This document shows positions 21,333 to 33,858 of a stretch of 64,000 bases of DNA, in pieces. The DNA comes from an uncultured Pseudoxanthomonas sp. (lineage in GTDB: Bacteria > Pseudomonadota > Gammaproteobacteria > Xanthomonadales > Xanthomonadaceae): the NCBI GenBank assembly GCA_946479745.1, contig CAMLGZ010000002.1, positions 124,001 to 188,000 on the forward strand, given 5' to 3'. Below the pieces are notes generated by a model that ran no database searches, was not told where the DNA came from, and was given only the letters and a program-made list of their open reading frames with translations. Both the position numbers and the translations under genes were made by a program. Numbering within the stretch: position 1 is the first letter of the stretch; every line of letters starts with the position of its first letter.

Positions 21333-23057
21333 CTACAGGGCCTCGCGGTGTTCTACGATCAACTGGATGGCATTGCCGCCACGGTAATCGTCGGGTACCA
21401 GGCGATACGCGATCCGCAGACGGGACTCTGGTTCTTGTTCCCGCCAGCCACCGAAGTGGATGGCATTGAGCGGCTCGCGGCGACCTTCTGTGCGCAGGAC
21501 CAGCTTGAGATGGCGTTCGCCGACCACGCGCCAGTCGATCACTTCGAACACGCCATCGAAAAGCGGCTCGCCGTAGCCTTGCCCCCACGGCCCGCCGCTA
21601 CGCAGTGCCTCGGCATTGGCCGCGATGAATTCTTCCGCCGACAGTTCGCCGTCGCTGAGCAATTCCGCATGCAGCATGGCCGGGTCCATCATCGCCTCGA
21701 CCTGTTCGCGGAAGGCGGTCTGGAAACGGGCGAACCCGCTTTCTTCCAGGCTAAGCCCCGCCGCCATGGCGTGGCCGCCGAACTTGCCCATCAATCCGGG
21801 ATGCACTGCATCCAGGTTGACCAGCGCATCGCGGATGTGGAAACCGGGAATCGACCGCGCCGATCCGCGCAGACTGCTGCCGCCGGGCTCCGAAGGCGCA
21901 AAGGCGATCACCGGACGGTGCAGCTTCTCCTTCATCTTCGACGCCACCAGGCCGACCACACCCGGATGCCATTCCGCATCGAACAGGCACACCGCTATCG
22001 GCGTTTGCAGATCGCCCTGGCTCTCGATCCGTTCCAGGGCGGCTTCGGCTTCATCGACCATCTGCTGCTGCACGCCGCGGCGCTCGGCATTGATGCCGTT
22101 CAATATCTGGGCGAGCTCATAGGCCTGGGCGGCGTCGTCGCTGAGCAGGCATTCGATGCCGATGGCCATGTCTTCCAGGCGCCCGGCAGCATTGAGCCTG
22201 GGCCCGATGGCGAAACCTATATCCGCAGCCGTCAGACGTGCGGCCTCGCGGCCAGACACTTCGATAAGTGCGCGCAGTCCGGCGCATCCTTGTCCTGCGC
22301 GCAACCGTCGCAGCCCGGCGCCGACCAGGGCGCGATTGTTGACGTCCAGCGGAACCAGGTCTGCGATGGTGCCCACGGCCACCAGATCGAGCAGCGTAGA
22401 CAGGTCGGGCTCGCCCTGCGCAAGAGCGCCTTGTTCACGCATTCGCTTCCGCAATGCGAGCAGCACGTAGAACATCACCCCCACGCCGGCCAGCATTTTG
22501 CTGGGGAACGCGTCGCCGCGCAGGTTGGGATTGACGATGGCGTCGGCCGGCGGCAGCGACTCGCCAGGAAGATGATGATCGGTGACCAGCACTTTCCAAC
22601 CCAGCGCTTTGGCCGCCGCGATACCTGCATGGCAGGCGATGCCGTGGTCGACGGTCACCAATAGGTCGGGCTCCAGCCCGGCAAGTTCGCCCACCAAAGC
22701 CGGCGACAGCCCATAGCCATGCACCATGCGGTTGGGCACTGCCGGGGTCACCCGCGTTGCACCGAGCATGCGCAATCCGCGCACGCCGACGGCGCAGGCG
22801 GTGGCACCGTCGCAGTCGAAGTCGCCGACCACGACGATGTGCAGGTTCGCCGCTATCGCATCGGCGAGCAAGGCGGTGGCTTCGGCCAGTCCACCCAGGG
22901 TTTCGGGCGACAGCAGTTGCGCCAACTTCGGCTGCGCTTGTTCCAGGTTGGCCGCTCCGCGACCGGCGTAGATGCGGCGCAGCAGTGGCGAAAGACTTTC
23001 CGGCCAACTTCCCGCCGCGTCGATCTGGCGCCGACGGATCCTTGGGGGTTGAGCCAC
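21333..23057 (-). CDS. recJ: Single-stranded-DNA exonuclease RecJ
   Basis: 574 residues, matching E. coli RecJ (577). DHH-family 5'-3' ssDNA exonuclease used in RecF recombination and mismatch and base-excision repair. Visible motifs: DFDCDGATA (motif I), VTVDHGIAC, TDHHLP (the DHH motif), NPNL, GPRLNAAGRLED and GGHAMAAGL of the DHHA1 domain. I place the start at a GTG (23057), two bases after the rpfE stop (TAACGTGG), giving translational coupling. An upstream start would overlap rpfE and add unrelated residues. Confidence 0.93.
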   Translation of the reverse strand: MAQPPRIRRRQIDAAGSWPESLSPLLRRIYAGRGAANLEQAQPKLAQLLSPETLGGLAEATALLADAIAANLHIVVVGDFDCDGATACAVGVRGLRMLGATRVTPAVPNRMVHGYGLSPALVGELAGLEPDLLVTVDHGIACHAGIAAAKALGWKVLVTDHHLPGESLPPADAIVNPNLRGDAFPSKMLAGVGVMFYVLLALRKRMREQGALAQGEPDLSTLLDLVAVGTIADLVPLDVNNRALVGAGLRRLRAGQGCAGLRALIEVSGREAARLTAADIGFAIGPRLNAAGRLEDMAIGIECLLSDDAAQAYELAQILNGINAERRGVQQQMVDEAEAALERIESQGDLQTPIAVCLFDAEWHPGVVGLVASKMKEKLHRPVIAFAPSEPGGSSLRGSARSIPGFHIRDALVNLDAVHPGLMGKFGGHAMAAGLSLEESGFARFQTAFREQVEAMMDPAMLHAELLSDGELSAEEFIAANAEALRSGGPWGQGYGEPLFDGVFEVIDWRVVGERHLKLVLRTEGRREPLNAIHFGGWREQEPESRLRIAYRLVPDDYRGGNAIQLIVEHREAL

Positions 23058-23058
23058 G

Positions 23059-23976
23059 TTACAGTGTCGCCAGCGGCTTTCGCCAGAATCGCCAGCGCTG
23101 ATCGCGGCGTAGTTGGAAAATCGCGCCATCCTCGAAGTCGAGGGTCAGCGATTGCAGCTCCCGCCTGCGCACCGCTTCCAGTAGCGGTTGCACGGCCTCG
23201 TGGGCGACCAGGGCCAGGTCGCGCAGATGGCGCAGGTCGACCAGCGCGTCGACTTCCTCTGCGTTGCCGGTCGTACCCGCCACTCCCGCAGCATCGGCCA
23301 ATGCGCGCAGGACGATCTCGTTGCCTTTGACTTGCCTGTAATGCGTGCGCACGAAATCCGGCAGCGTGCCGGCGCCCCAGAACCAGAGGGAATTGACCGC
23401 CGGTTTACCAAGCGAAGCGCGCATGGCGTTCCAGGGATGGTTGTGCAGGACCACCTGGGTTTCGGTGAGCAATGCGCGCCAGCGGCGCCCCAGGTCGCCT
23501 TCGGGCAGGTGCGCGAAAAGGTCTTCGCCCAGCACTTCGTCAGGCGCGGCGAAGGCCGGCAATTTGGATTCGCGCGGAAGTCGCAGGTACCAGCGCGAAG
23601 GCCGCGGCGCATCCAGAGCGAACCCGGCATCACCGAACAACGGCCGCAAGGCGGGCAGCAACTGGGCGGTGTCCTCGGCAGTGAGCGCCAGCGCATCGCC
23701 ATGCGAAAGCATCCGCGCCCCACCCATGTCCGGCGCAACATGCGCGGGGTCCACGCGCAGCCACGACGACTGGGCAGCGTCGCCAGCATCCAGTTGCCGG
23801 GTAAGCGCAGCGATGGGCCAGTGGTCCGGGATCAGCTGGAAATGGCGGCGCAGTTGTTCGCGCTCGCCTGCCCCGCCGCCTTGGCGATCGGCTTGCGCCA
23901 GCGCCTTGGCGAACTCCCCCGGCAACGGCCCCGCGAACCGCGAACGTGCGGGCAGCAGCAGCGTTGCCGATGCCAT
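23059..23976 (-). CDS. rpfE: RpfE-family protein
   Basis: 305 residues, soluble, no signal peptide. It corresponds to the RpfE regulatory protein family by its sequence character (HFQLIPDHWPIAALTR near 45-60, WYLRLP near 128, LHNHPWNAMRASLGKPAVNSLWFWGAGTLP) and by its position between greA and recJ, as in the Xanthomonas rpf cluster. In Xanthomonas, rpfE mutants show altered enzyme and exopolysaccharide production; the biochemical activity is not established, and distant similarity to phosphoglycerate-mutase-like proteins has been noted for the family. It follows greA by 13 bases and is coupled to recJ. Confidence 0.85.
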   Translation of the reverse strand: MASATLLLPARSRFAGPLPGEFAKALAQADRQGGGAGEREQLRRHFQLIPDHWPIAALTRQLDAGDAAQSSWLRVDPAHVAPDMGGARMLSHGDALALTAEDTAQLLPALRPLFGDAGFALDAPRPSRWYLRLPRESKLPAFAAPDEVLGEDLFAHLPEGDLGRRWRALLTETQVVLHNHPWNAMRASLGKPAVNSLWFWGAGTLPDFVRTHYRQVKGNEIVLRALADAAGVAGTTGNAEEVDALVDLRHLRDLALVAHEAVQPLLEAVRRRELQSLTLDFEDGAIFQLRRDQRWRFWRKPLATL

Positions 23977-23989
23977 CGGTGGCTTCCGC

Positions 23990-24465
23990 TCAGCCTGCGT
24001 ACGCGACGCTGACGATTTCGTACTCGCGCTGGCCGGCGGGCGCTTCGATGACCACCGAATCGCCTTCGTTCTTGCCGATCAGGGCGCGGGCCAGCGGCGA
24101 GGAAATCGCGATCATGGCCAGCTTGATGTCCGCTTCCAGGTCGCCGACGATCTGGTACTTCTTCTCTTCGTCGGTTTCCACGTCGGCCAGGGTCACGGTG
24201 GCGCCGAAGACCACGCGTGAACCCGCGTTGAGCTGGGCCACGTCGATGACTTCGGCGTGCGAAAGCTCGCCTTCCAGCTGCTTGATGCGGCCTTCGATGA
24301 AGCTCTGCTGCTCGCGCGCGGCATGGTACTCGGCGTTTTCCTTCAAATCGCCGTGGGCGCGCGCTTCGGAAATGGCGTTGATGATTTCCGGGCGCTTCAC
24401 CGATTTCAGTTGATCCAGTTCTTCGCGCAACCGTTGCGCGCCTTTCAATGTCAGAGGGGCTCTCA

Positions 24466-24466
<1 letters not shown>
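23990..24466 (-). CDS. greA: Transcription elongation factor GreA
   Basis: 158 residues, the exact length of E. coli GreA. N-terminal antiparallel coiled coil with the acidic tip [16 protein letters not shown] (about 35-50) that reaches the RNA polymerase active site and stimulates transcript cleavage, then the FKBP-like C-terminal domain ending [10 protein letters not shown]. Its ATG shares one base with the carB stop (TAATG), so the genes are translationally coupled, the carB-greA order seen in Xanthomonas. Confidence 0.98.
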
Positions 24467-27708
<3,242 letters not shown>

Positions 27709-27715
27709 TTCGTCC

Positions 27716-28159
27716 TCAGTAAAGTCGTTCCCGCCACGCGTCGGGCGCGCGCCAGGTGATCTGGTCGGGCGATCGTGCGTCGACCGTCCCGTTGTGGATG
27801 GCGGCAAGCACCGCTTGCTGCATCGAAGTCCAACTGGTGGCGCTGGCGCCTATTCGCGCACCGATCATGTTGTTGTGCGCGTCCATCGCACGATCGGGGC
27901 GCTCTTGCACGTCGCGCTCCATCGCCCGCGTCACCCAGTCCACGCAACGCGGCGAACTGGTATAGGCGACGATGGCGCTGGCCAGCGTGTGGCGATAAGC
28001 ATCGCCCGGACCGTCGCGTCCACCCGGCAGGTCGGAGCCCAGGCACCGCGTATACACCGCGCCGAATACGAAGACCGGATACGCTCCCAACAACACGCCA
28101 ACGACGATCAGGCGGCGCGACCACCGCTTGAACGCCGGATTGGCGAACCAACGTTTCAT
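27716..28159 (-). CDS. Small membrane-anchored protein between carA and carB, DUF6973-like
   Basis: 147 residues. One N-terminal hydrophobic segment (about 16-36, [20 protein letters not shown]), then a soluble part with [14 protein letters not shown] and [13 protein letters not shown]. The spaced R-H and H-N-N...G signatures resemble the DUF6973 group, whose function is unknown. Its ATG overlaps the carA stop by four bases (ATGA) and its stop is seven bases before the carB ATG, so it is translated as part of the car operon. No link to carbamoyl phosphate chemistry can be read from the sequence. Confidence 0.8.
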   Translation of the reverse strand: MKRWFANPAFKRWSRRLIVVGVLLGAYPVFVFGAVYTRCLGSDLPGGRDGPGDAYRHTLASAIVAYTSSPRCVDWVTRAMERDVQERPDRAMDAHNNMIGARIGASATSWTSMQQAVLAAIHNGTVDARSPDQITWRAPDAWRERLY

Positions 28160-29277
28160 CCAGCCTGCATCGACACAATGAAACGATCGAACAACGGGCT
28201 TACATCGCGCGGCCCCGGCGAAGCTTCCGGATGCCCCTGAAACGAGAACGCCGGCGCATCGGTGAGCTCGATGCCCTGATTGGTCCCGTCAAACAACGAG
28301 CGATGGGTCACGCGCACGTTGGCCGGCAGCGTTGTTTCGTCGACCGCGAAGCCGTGGTTCTGCGAAGTGATCATCACCCGGCCGCTGTCGAGGTCCTGCA
28401 CCGGATGATTGGCGCCATGGTGACCGTGGCCCATCTTCAGAGTCTTGGCGCCGGCCGCGAGCGCCAGCAGCTGGTGGCCCAAGCAGATGCCGAAGGTGGG
28501 AATCTTCTTCGCGACGAATTCACGGATCGCGGCAATCGCATAATCGCAAGGCTCCGGATCGCCCGGGCCATTGGACAGGAACACGCCGTCTGGCTTGAGC
28601 GCCAGCGCGTCGGCTGCGGAGGTCTGCGCAGGCACCACGGTGACCTCGCAGCCGCGTTCGGCCAGCATGCGCAGGATGTTCAACTTGACGCCGAAATCGT
28701 AGGCGACGACCTTGAATTTGGCCGGTGCGCTGACGGGAATGCCCGTATCCAGATCCAGTTGCCCGTCTTTCCAGGGATAACTCCGGGTGGTGGAAACCAC
28801 CTTCGCCAGGTCCATGCCTTTCAGGCCGGGAAACTTGCGCGAAGCTTCCAGCGCCTTTTCGACATCGATCTCGCCAGCCATCAACGCGCCGTTCTGCGAA
28901 CCGCGGTCGCGCAGGATGCGGGTCAACTTGCGGGTGTCGATACCTGCAATAGCCACCACGTTGCGCTGCGCGAGCCACTCGGGCAGCGCCTGCTGGTTGC
29001 GCCAGTTGCTGGGTCGGCGCGGCACGTCGCGCACGATCAGGCCGGCGGACCAGACCTGGCGCGCTTCGTCGTCCTGGTCGGTGCAGCCGGTGTTACCAAT
29101 GTGGGGATAGGTCAGAGTGACCAGTTGGCGGGCGTACGAGGGATCGGTAAGGACTTCCTGATAGCCGGTCATGGCGGTGTTGAACACCACCTCGCCGGCA
29201 GAAAGGCCGCTCGCGCCTACGGATTCGCCCTCGAATACGGTGCCGTCTTCGAGTACGAGGATTGCGGGTTGGGTCAC
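28156..29277 (-). CDS. carA: Carbamoyl-phosphate synthase small subunit
   Basis: 373 residues. Class I glutamine amidotransferase: the nucleophile is in [12 protein letters not shown], and the catalytic His and Glu are in [12 protein letters not shown]. It supplies ammonia to CarB. I chose a GTG start at 29277 ([17 protein letters not shown]) because it aligns with the start of other CarA proteins and AAGGCGAG lies before it; a TTG 13 codons upstream is the alternative. A -10 TACAAT at 29387-29392 is visible about 110 bases upstream, without a convincing -35. The carA stop overlaps the next gene. Confidence 0.96.
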   Translation of the reverse strand: MTQPAILVLEDGTVFEGESVGASGLSAGEVVFNTAMTGYQEVLTDPSYARQLVTLTYPHIGNTGCTDQDDEARQVWSAGLIVRDVPRRPSNWRNQQALPEWLAQRNVVAIAGIDTRKLTRILRDRGSQNGALMAGEIDVEKALEASRKFPGLKGMDLAKVVSTTRSYPWKDGQLDLDTGIPVSAPAKFKVVAYDFGVKLNILRMLAERGCEVTVVPAQTSAADALALKPDGVFLSNGPGDPEPCDYAIAAIREFVAKKIPTFGICLGHQLLALAAGAKTLKMGHGHHGANHPVQDLDSGRVMITSQNHGFAVDETTLPANVRVTHRSLFDGTNQGIELTDAPAFSFQGHPEASPGPRDVSPLFDRFIVSMQAG

Positions 29278-29459
29278 TGGGCTCGCCTTGGGGGTGAAGG
29301 AACCCTGTCCCTCCAACTTGCGGCTGCAAGAAACCGCGAACTCGGTATTTCTCCGGTCCGTGGCGGTGGGAATCAGGCGAGCGAGAATTGTACGGGCGCG
29401 GGGTCCCGGGCGCCAGTCGTTTTTTCAGGAACCGGGTGAAACCGGCGCATGTCTGGCGC

Positions 29460-30173
29460 TCAGTCCAGCAAATCCCGGACCCGGTAGGCTCCAGCGGGCT
29501 TGCCGGCGATGCGCGAGGCCGCATGCAAGGCGCCACGGGCGAAAATGTCGCGGTTGCCAGCCCGGTGCACCAACTCCAGGCGTTCGCCCAGACCGGTGAA
29601 TTGGACCGTATGTTCACCCACGATATCCCCGGCACGCAGGCTGGCGTAGTTGACCTTGGTGCCGTTGACGGTCGCAGCTTCGCCCAGAGTCAGGGCGGTG
29701 CCGGAAGGCGCATCCTTCTTCTGGCTGTGGTGGGCTTCGACCACATCGCAATCCCAGCCCGGCAAAGCCGCCGCGGCGCGCTCGACCAGTTCGGTCAGTA
29801 CCGCTACGCCCAGGCTGAAATTGGAAGCCCAGACCAATGGGATCGTTTTTGCCGCTTCGGCCAGCGCATTGCGCTGCGCATCGCTCAAGCCGGTGGTTCC
29901 CGAAACGAGCGCCGCGCCACGACTGACGCATAGATCGAGCACTGGGTCGAACCCCTCGGGCAGGCTGAAATCGATGGCGACGTCGAAGGCGGGAACGCCT
30001 GACAGTTCCTTGGCTGCGAAAAAAGGCACGCCGTCGATTACCCGTTGCGCGGGCGATTTACGGGTGACGGCAGCCACCACCTGGCAATCACCCTGTTCCG
30101 CGCACAAACGCAGCAGAGCTTCGCCCATGCGCCCGGAAGCGCCGTGAATCAGCAATCGTATCGGTTCGCTCAT
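29460..30173 (-). CDS. dapB: 4-hydroxy-tetrahydrodipicolinate reductase
   Basis: 237 residues, slightly shorter than E. coli DapB (273). NAD(P)H-binding LLIHGASGRMGEALL at the N-terminus, the substrate-binding EAHHSQKKDAPSGTAL in the middle and a C-terminal FARGALHAASRI. Catalyses the second dedicated step of diaminopimelate/lysine synthesis. It lies 27 bases after the aminotransferase gene, in the same direction. DapB next to carA is common in proteobacteria. Confidence 0.97.
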   Translation of the reverse strand: MSEPIRLLIHGASGRMGEALLRLCAEQGDCQVVAAVTRKSPAQRVIDGVPFFAAKELSGVPAFDVAIDFSLPEGFDPVLDLCVSRGAALVSGTTGLSDAQRNALAEAAKTIPLVWASNFSLGVAVLTELVERAAAALPGWDCDVVEAHHSQKKDAPSGTALTLGEAATVNGTKVNYASLRAGDIVGEHTVQFTGLGERLELVHRAGNRDIFARGALHAASRIAGKPAGAYRVRDLLD

Positions 30174-30200
30174 GCCGCTCGGCCCGGTCCGGGGTTCGGC

Positions 30201-31406
30201 TTAAGCCGCTGCGGGTTGCGCAAGCGCAGCGATTTCGGCCTTCAGCAACGCGCCGAGCGTCTGCATGCCGATCTCGATCTTCTCCGCAGGCACGGTGACG
30301 AAGGAAAGACGCAGCGTGTTCGCCTGCGGATCGACCGCATAGAACGGCGCGCCGGGTACGAAAGCCACGTTCTGTTCGATGGCCTTGGCCAGCAGCGCGC
30401 CGCTGTCCACGCCCTCGGGCAAGTTGACCCAGATGAACATGCCGCCGGCCGGCTGGTTCCAGCTCGTTTCCGCGGGGAAATAGCGGTCCAGCGCGGCCAG
30501 CATCAACTCGCACTGCTTCGCATACAGGGTGCGGATGGTGGGAATGTGGGCGTCCAGGAACCCGTCCTGCACGGCTTCATACACGATGCGCTGCGAGAAC
30601 GACGGCGTATGCAGATCCGCCGCCTGCTTGGCCTGCACCAGCTTGCCGTGCAGTTCTTCCGGCGCGACCACGAAGCCCAGGCGCAGGCCCGGGGCCAGCA
30701 CCTTGGAGAACGAGCCCATGTAGATCACGTTCTCCGGCGCCATCGACAGCAGGCTGGGGAGCGCATCACCGCTATAGCAGAGTTCGCCGTATGGATCGTC
30801 CTCGACCACCGGTACGCCGGCGGCGATGGCTTTTTCCAGCAGCGCCTTGCGGCGCTCCAGCGGCAGGCGGCGCCCGGTGGGATTCTGGAAATTGGGCAGG
30901 CAGTACATGAAGCGAGCGCCCGCCAACTGCTCGGCGGTCAACGCATCGGTGACGATGCCCTGTTCGTCGGTCTGCATGGCCGAGAACGCCGGCTGGAACA
31001 GCGAGAACGCCTGCAGTGCGCCCAGGTAGCTGGGGGTTTCCACCAGTACCTTGCTGCCTTCGTCGATCAGCACCTTGCCCAGCAGATCCAGGCCCTGCTG
31101 CGAGCCGGTGGTGATCAGCACCTGGCTGGGACGGATGGTCGCGCCGTTCTGGCTCAGCCGTGCGGCGACCCATTCGCGCAATGGCGTATAGCCCTCGGTG
31201 GGGCCGTACTGCAGCGCGGCTTGCGGGGCTTCGTCCAGCACCTTGGTGCAGGCCCAGCGCATGCGTTCGATGGGGAAGGTATCCGGCGACGGCAGGCCGC
31301 CAGCGAAGGAAATGACCTCCGGGCGCTCGGTCACTTTCAGGATTTCACGGATCGCCGAGCTGGTGAGGCCCTGGGCGCGCTTGGAGATCTGGATTGAGGT
31401 AGTCAT
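30201..31406 (-). CDS. PLP-dependent class I/II aminotransferase
   Basis: 401 residues, fold-type I aminotransferase of the MocR/LysN-like group but lacking the GntR DNA-binding domain. Visible are the N-terminal SFAGGLPSPDTFP, the cofactor-binding TTGSQQGLDLLGK, LPNFQNPTGRRL, EDDPYGEL and the PLP-lysine motif GSFSKVLAPGLRLG. Substrate unresolved: 2-aminoadipate, valine-pyruvate or aromatic amino acid transaminases all share this pattern. Its 27-base spacing to dapB suggests cotranscription, which could hint at a role in lysine-related metabolism, but that is inference. Confidence 0.9.
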   Translation of the reverse strand: MTTSIQISKRAQGLTSSAIREILKVTERPEVISFAGGLPSPDTFPIERMRWACTKVLDEAPQAALQYGPTEGYTPLREWVAARLSQNGATIRPSQVLITTGSQQGLDLLGKVLIDEGSKVLVETPSYLGALQAFSLFQPAFSAMQTDEQGIVTDALTAEQLAGARFMYCLPNFQNPTGRRLPLERRKALLEKAIAAGVPVVEDDPYGELCYSGDALPSLLSMAPENVIYMGSFSKVLAPGLRLGFVVAPEELHGKLVQAKQAADLHTPSFSQRIVYEAVQDGFLDAHIPTIRTLYAKQCELMLAALDRYFPAETSWNQPAGGMFIWVNLPEGVDSGALLAKAIEQNVAFVPGAPFYAVDPQANTLRLSFVTVPAEKIEIGMQTLGALLKAEIAALAQPAAA

Positions 31407-31470
31407 GCAGGCAAGTTTACCGATTAGCGGTGAAGGATGCCGAACAGGCGCCTGGTTGGCCTGTTGCCGA

Positions 31471-32514
31471 TCAACCATATCGGGCGCAGCGATCCCCTCG
31501 AGCCATGGCTGCATCGATTCTTTTGGTGCGTTCGCCGTTGGTTTCGTACCGGGGGCGGCCGATTTTGATGTCCTGTTTTGCCGCCCATTCCGGAAATTCG
31601 TTCCGCAGGCTTTCGACATATCGGCGGCGCGACGCCCGGTCGTAGGTAACGCCATTGTTTGGAATATGGATGCGGTTGAGCGCTGCGTCATCCACGGCAT
31701 GCGCCGTTGCCGTCGGGTCTGGCAACTCGAAGGAATCAAGCCCCTTGCCTCGCAGCAGGCGCACGGGAATTTCCTCGCCTGGAAACCGAGGATCGAAAGT
31801 GAAGACTGCGATCGGATCGCCCTGATATTCACGATTGATGTCGGAGCGCAGCAATCCGGATTGGATACGCGGGTCCACTCTACCCACGCCCAGGTAGGCG
31901 ATCCGATTGCGTACAAGAAGAAAGCGGACAGAGCTGTAGGTGGCGCTGAAGCTAACGAGCTTGTCGGAATAGTCATAACGCTGCTCCGCCGACAACCAGC
32001 GATACGGCGTTTCCATGATCAGTTCGCGCCAGGAGAACGATCGGCCGCCATTGGTCGAGAGCATCAGGCGTAGACCGATTCCGCTGTCCTCTTTCCCGCC
32101 TACGTTGAACCACGTCTTTACCAACCCCTTGTCGGCGAAGACCAGGATATCCGGGTCTTCGAATTGGTAATGGCGCGGAAGCAGCCCGTGCGTCACGCCG
32201 CTTTCATAGCCGTCGAACATCCCCGGCAAGCCGAAAGAGGCATAGGGGCACTCAGGGTCGGCACTGGGATCCAATGGGCTATCGACGCCGCGCGCGGCAT
32301 CAACGAACCACATTCGCTGCGACCTGCTGCCCGTATCCACCAGTTCAATGTCGACACGACGATCGGTGTCCAGGCGATAAAGCGGCACGCGTGGCGAAGT
32401 AAGAGGGTGGTCCCGCACATACGCTGCTTCAGCACGCAAGTTCGACGAGATGCCAGCACACCCTGTCACGCAGGCGCTAACGACGAAACACGCAACCCAT
32501 CCGAATCCATTCAT
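31471..32514 (-). CDS. Lipoprotein, weakly Tli3-like
   Basis: 347 residues. Signal sequence with lipobox (V-T-G-C, about Cys19), then a beta-rich mature protein. The segment LYRLDTDRRVDIE...MWFVDAARGV is reminiscent of Tli3-like immunity lipoproteins, which protect the periplasm against Tle3 phospholipase effectors of type VI secretion, but the resemblance is partial and no effector, VgrG or T6SS gene is nearby. The ATG at 32514 is preferred over a TTG further upstream because the signal peptide begins there. Base composition is a little more A/T-rich than its neighbours by eye. Confidence 0.65.
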   Translation of the reverse strand: MNGFGWVACFVVSACVTGCAGISSNLRAEAAYVRDHPLTSPRVPLYRLDTDRRVDIELVDTGSRSQRMWFVDAARGVDSPLDPSADPECPYASFGLPGMFDGYESGVTHGLLPRHYQFEDPDILVFADKGLVKTWFNVGGKEDSGIGLRLMLSTNGGRSFSWRELIMETPYRWLSAEQRYDYSDKLVSFSATYSSVRFLLVRNRIAYLGVGRVDPRIQSGLLRSDINREYQGDPIAVFTFDPRFPGEEIPVRLLRGKGLDSFELPDPTATAHAVDDAALNRIHIPNNGVTYDRASRRRYVESLRNEFPEWAAKQDIKIGRPRYETNGERTKRIDAAMARGDRCARYG

Positions 32515-32631
32515 TTCCGCACCCTTGCGCCATATCGACAGCGACCAGTTCAAGCCGCATCAGATCGGGTCTAGCAGCCGGGCACAACGCAAGCTGGTCA
32601 TCCGCGCCGCTACTTCTAGGTACAACTCCGA

Positions 32632-33759
32632 CTAGGACGTCATCCGGTCCCAGAACGACTTGACCCCATCCAGGAACGTCGCCGACTTGGGCGAATGCCT
32701 GCGTGCGTCCTCGCCGGTGAAGGTCGCTTCGAACTTCTCCATCAGCTCGCGCTGTTCGGTAGTCAGGTTGACCGGCGTTTCCACCGCCACGCGGCAGAAC
32801 AGATCGCCGGTGCTGCGGCTGCGCACGGACTTGACGCCCTTGCCGCGCAGGCGGAACAGCTTGCCGGTCTGGGTTTCGGCGGGAATGCGGATTTCCGCCT
32901 CGCCATCCAGGGTCGGCACACGCACCGTGTCGCCGAGCGCGGCCTGGGAGATGCGGATGGGCACTTCGCAGTGCAGGTCGTCGCCGTCGCGTTGGAAGAT
33001 ATCGTGCTCACGCACGCGCACTTCCACGTACAGATCGCCCGGCGGAGTGCCGACAGGGCCGGCTTCGCCTTCGCCGGCAAGGCGGATGCGGTCGCCGTTG
33101 TCCACGCCGGCGGGAATTTTCACCGACAGGACTTTTTCTTCTTCCACCCGGCCGGCGCCATGGCAGGTTTTGCAGGGATTGCGGATGATCTGACCACGAC
33201 CGCCGCAATGCGGGCAGGCCTGTTGCATCGCGAAGATGCCGCGCTGCATGCGCACCTGGCCGCGACCGCCGCAGGTGCTGCAGGTTTCGGTCTTGCCGTC
33301 TTCCGAACCGGAGCCATGGCAAGGTTCGCACGCGGCAAGCGTTGGAATCTCGATGCGCTTTTCGATGCCGGCGACCGCTTCTTCCAGGTCCAGCTCCATC
33401 ACGTAGCCGACATCGGCACCGCGACGTGCGGCGCGCGCGCCACCGCCTCCTCCGAAGATATTGCCGAAGATGTCGCCGAAGATGTCGCCCATGTCGGCCG
33501 GGTTGGGCCCCGCGCCGCCGCCGCCCATCCCGTGCTCGAACGCGGCGTGCCCATGCTGGTCGTACATGCGGCGCTTGCCGCCGTCGGACAGCACTTCGTA
33601 GGCTTCCTTGCATTCCTTGAACGCGGCTTCCGCGGCGGAGTCGCCGGGATTGCGGTCGGGGTGGTGCTTCATCGCGCAGCGACGGTAAGCCTTTTTCAGC
33701 TCTTCTTCGCTGGCGTTGCGGGCCACGCCCAGGACTTCGTAGTAGTCGCGCTTGCTCAT
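32632..33759 (-). CDS. dnaJ: Chaperone DnaJ (Hsp40)
   Basis: 375 residues. J domain with HPD ([10 protein letters not shown], 32-42), a Gly/Phe-rich linker, four CxxCxGxG zinc-binding repeats ([32 protein letters not shown]), then the C-terminal substrate-binding and dimerisation domain. Stimulates DnaK ATPase and delivers substrates. It follows dnaK by 99 bases. Confidence 0.98.
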   Translation of the reverse strand: MSKRDYYEVLGVARNASEEELKKAYRRCAMKHHPDRNPGDSAAEAAFKECKEAYEVLSDGGKRRMYDQHGHAAFEHGMGGGGAGPNPADMGDIFGDIFGNIFGGGGGARAARRGADVGYVMELDLEEAVAGIEKRIEIPTLAACEPCHGSGSEDGKTETCSTCGGRGQVRMQRGIFAMQQACPHCGGRGQIIRNPCKTCHGAGRVEEEKVLSVKIPAGVDNGDRIRLAGEGEAGPVGTPPGDLYVEVRVREHDIFQRDGDDLHCEVPIRISQAALGDTVRVPTLDGEAEIRIPAETQTGKLFRLRGKGVKSVRSRSTGDLFCRVAVETPVNLTTEQRELMEKFEATFTGEDARRHSPKSATFLDGVKSFWDRMTS

Positions 33760-33858
33760 GGATTGATCGGGGGCCAGGTTTCAGGAATCGGATAACAAGA
33801 TGGAGCGAGGCACAACGCCCCGCCCCATCCGATCTGCGGAATCACGATCGTTACCCGA

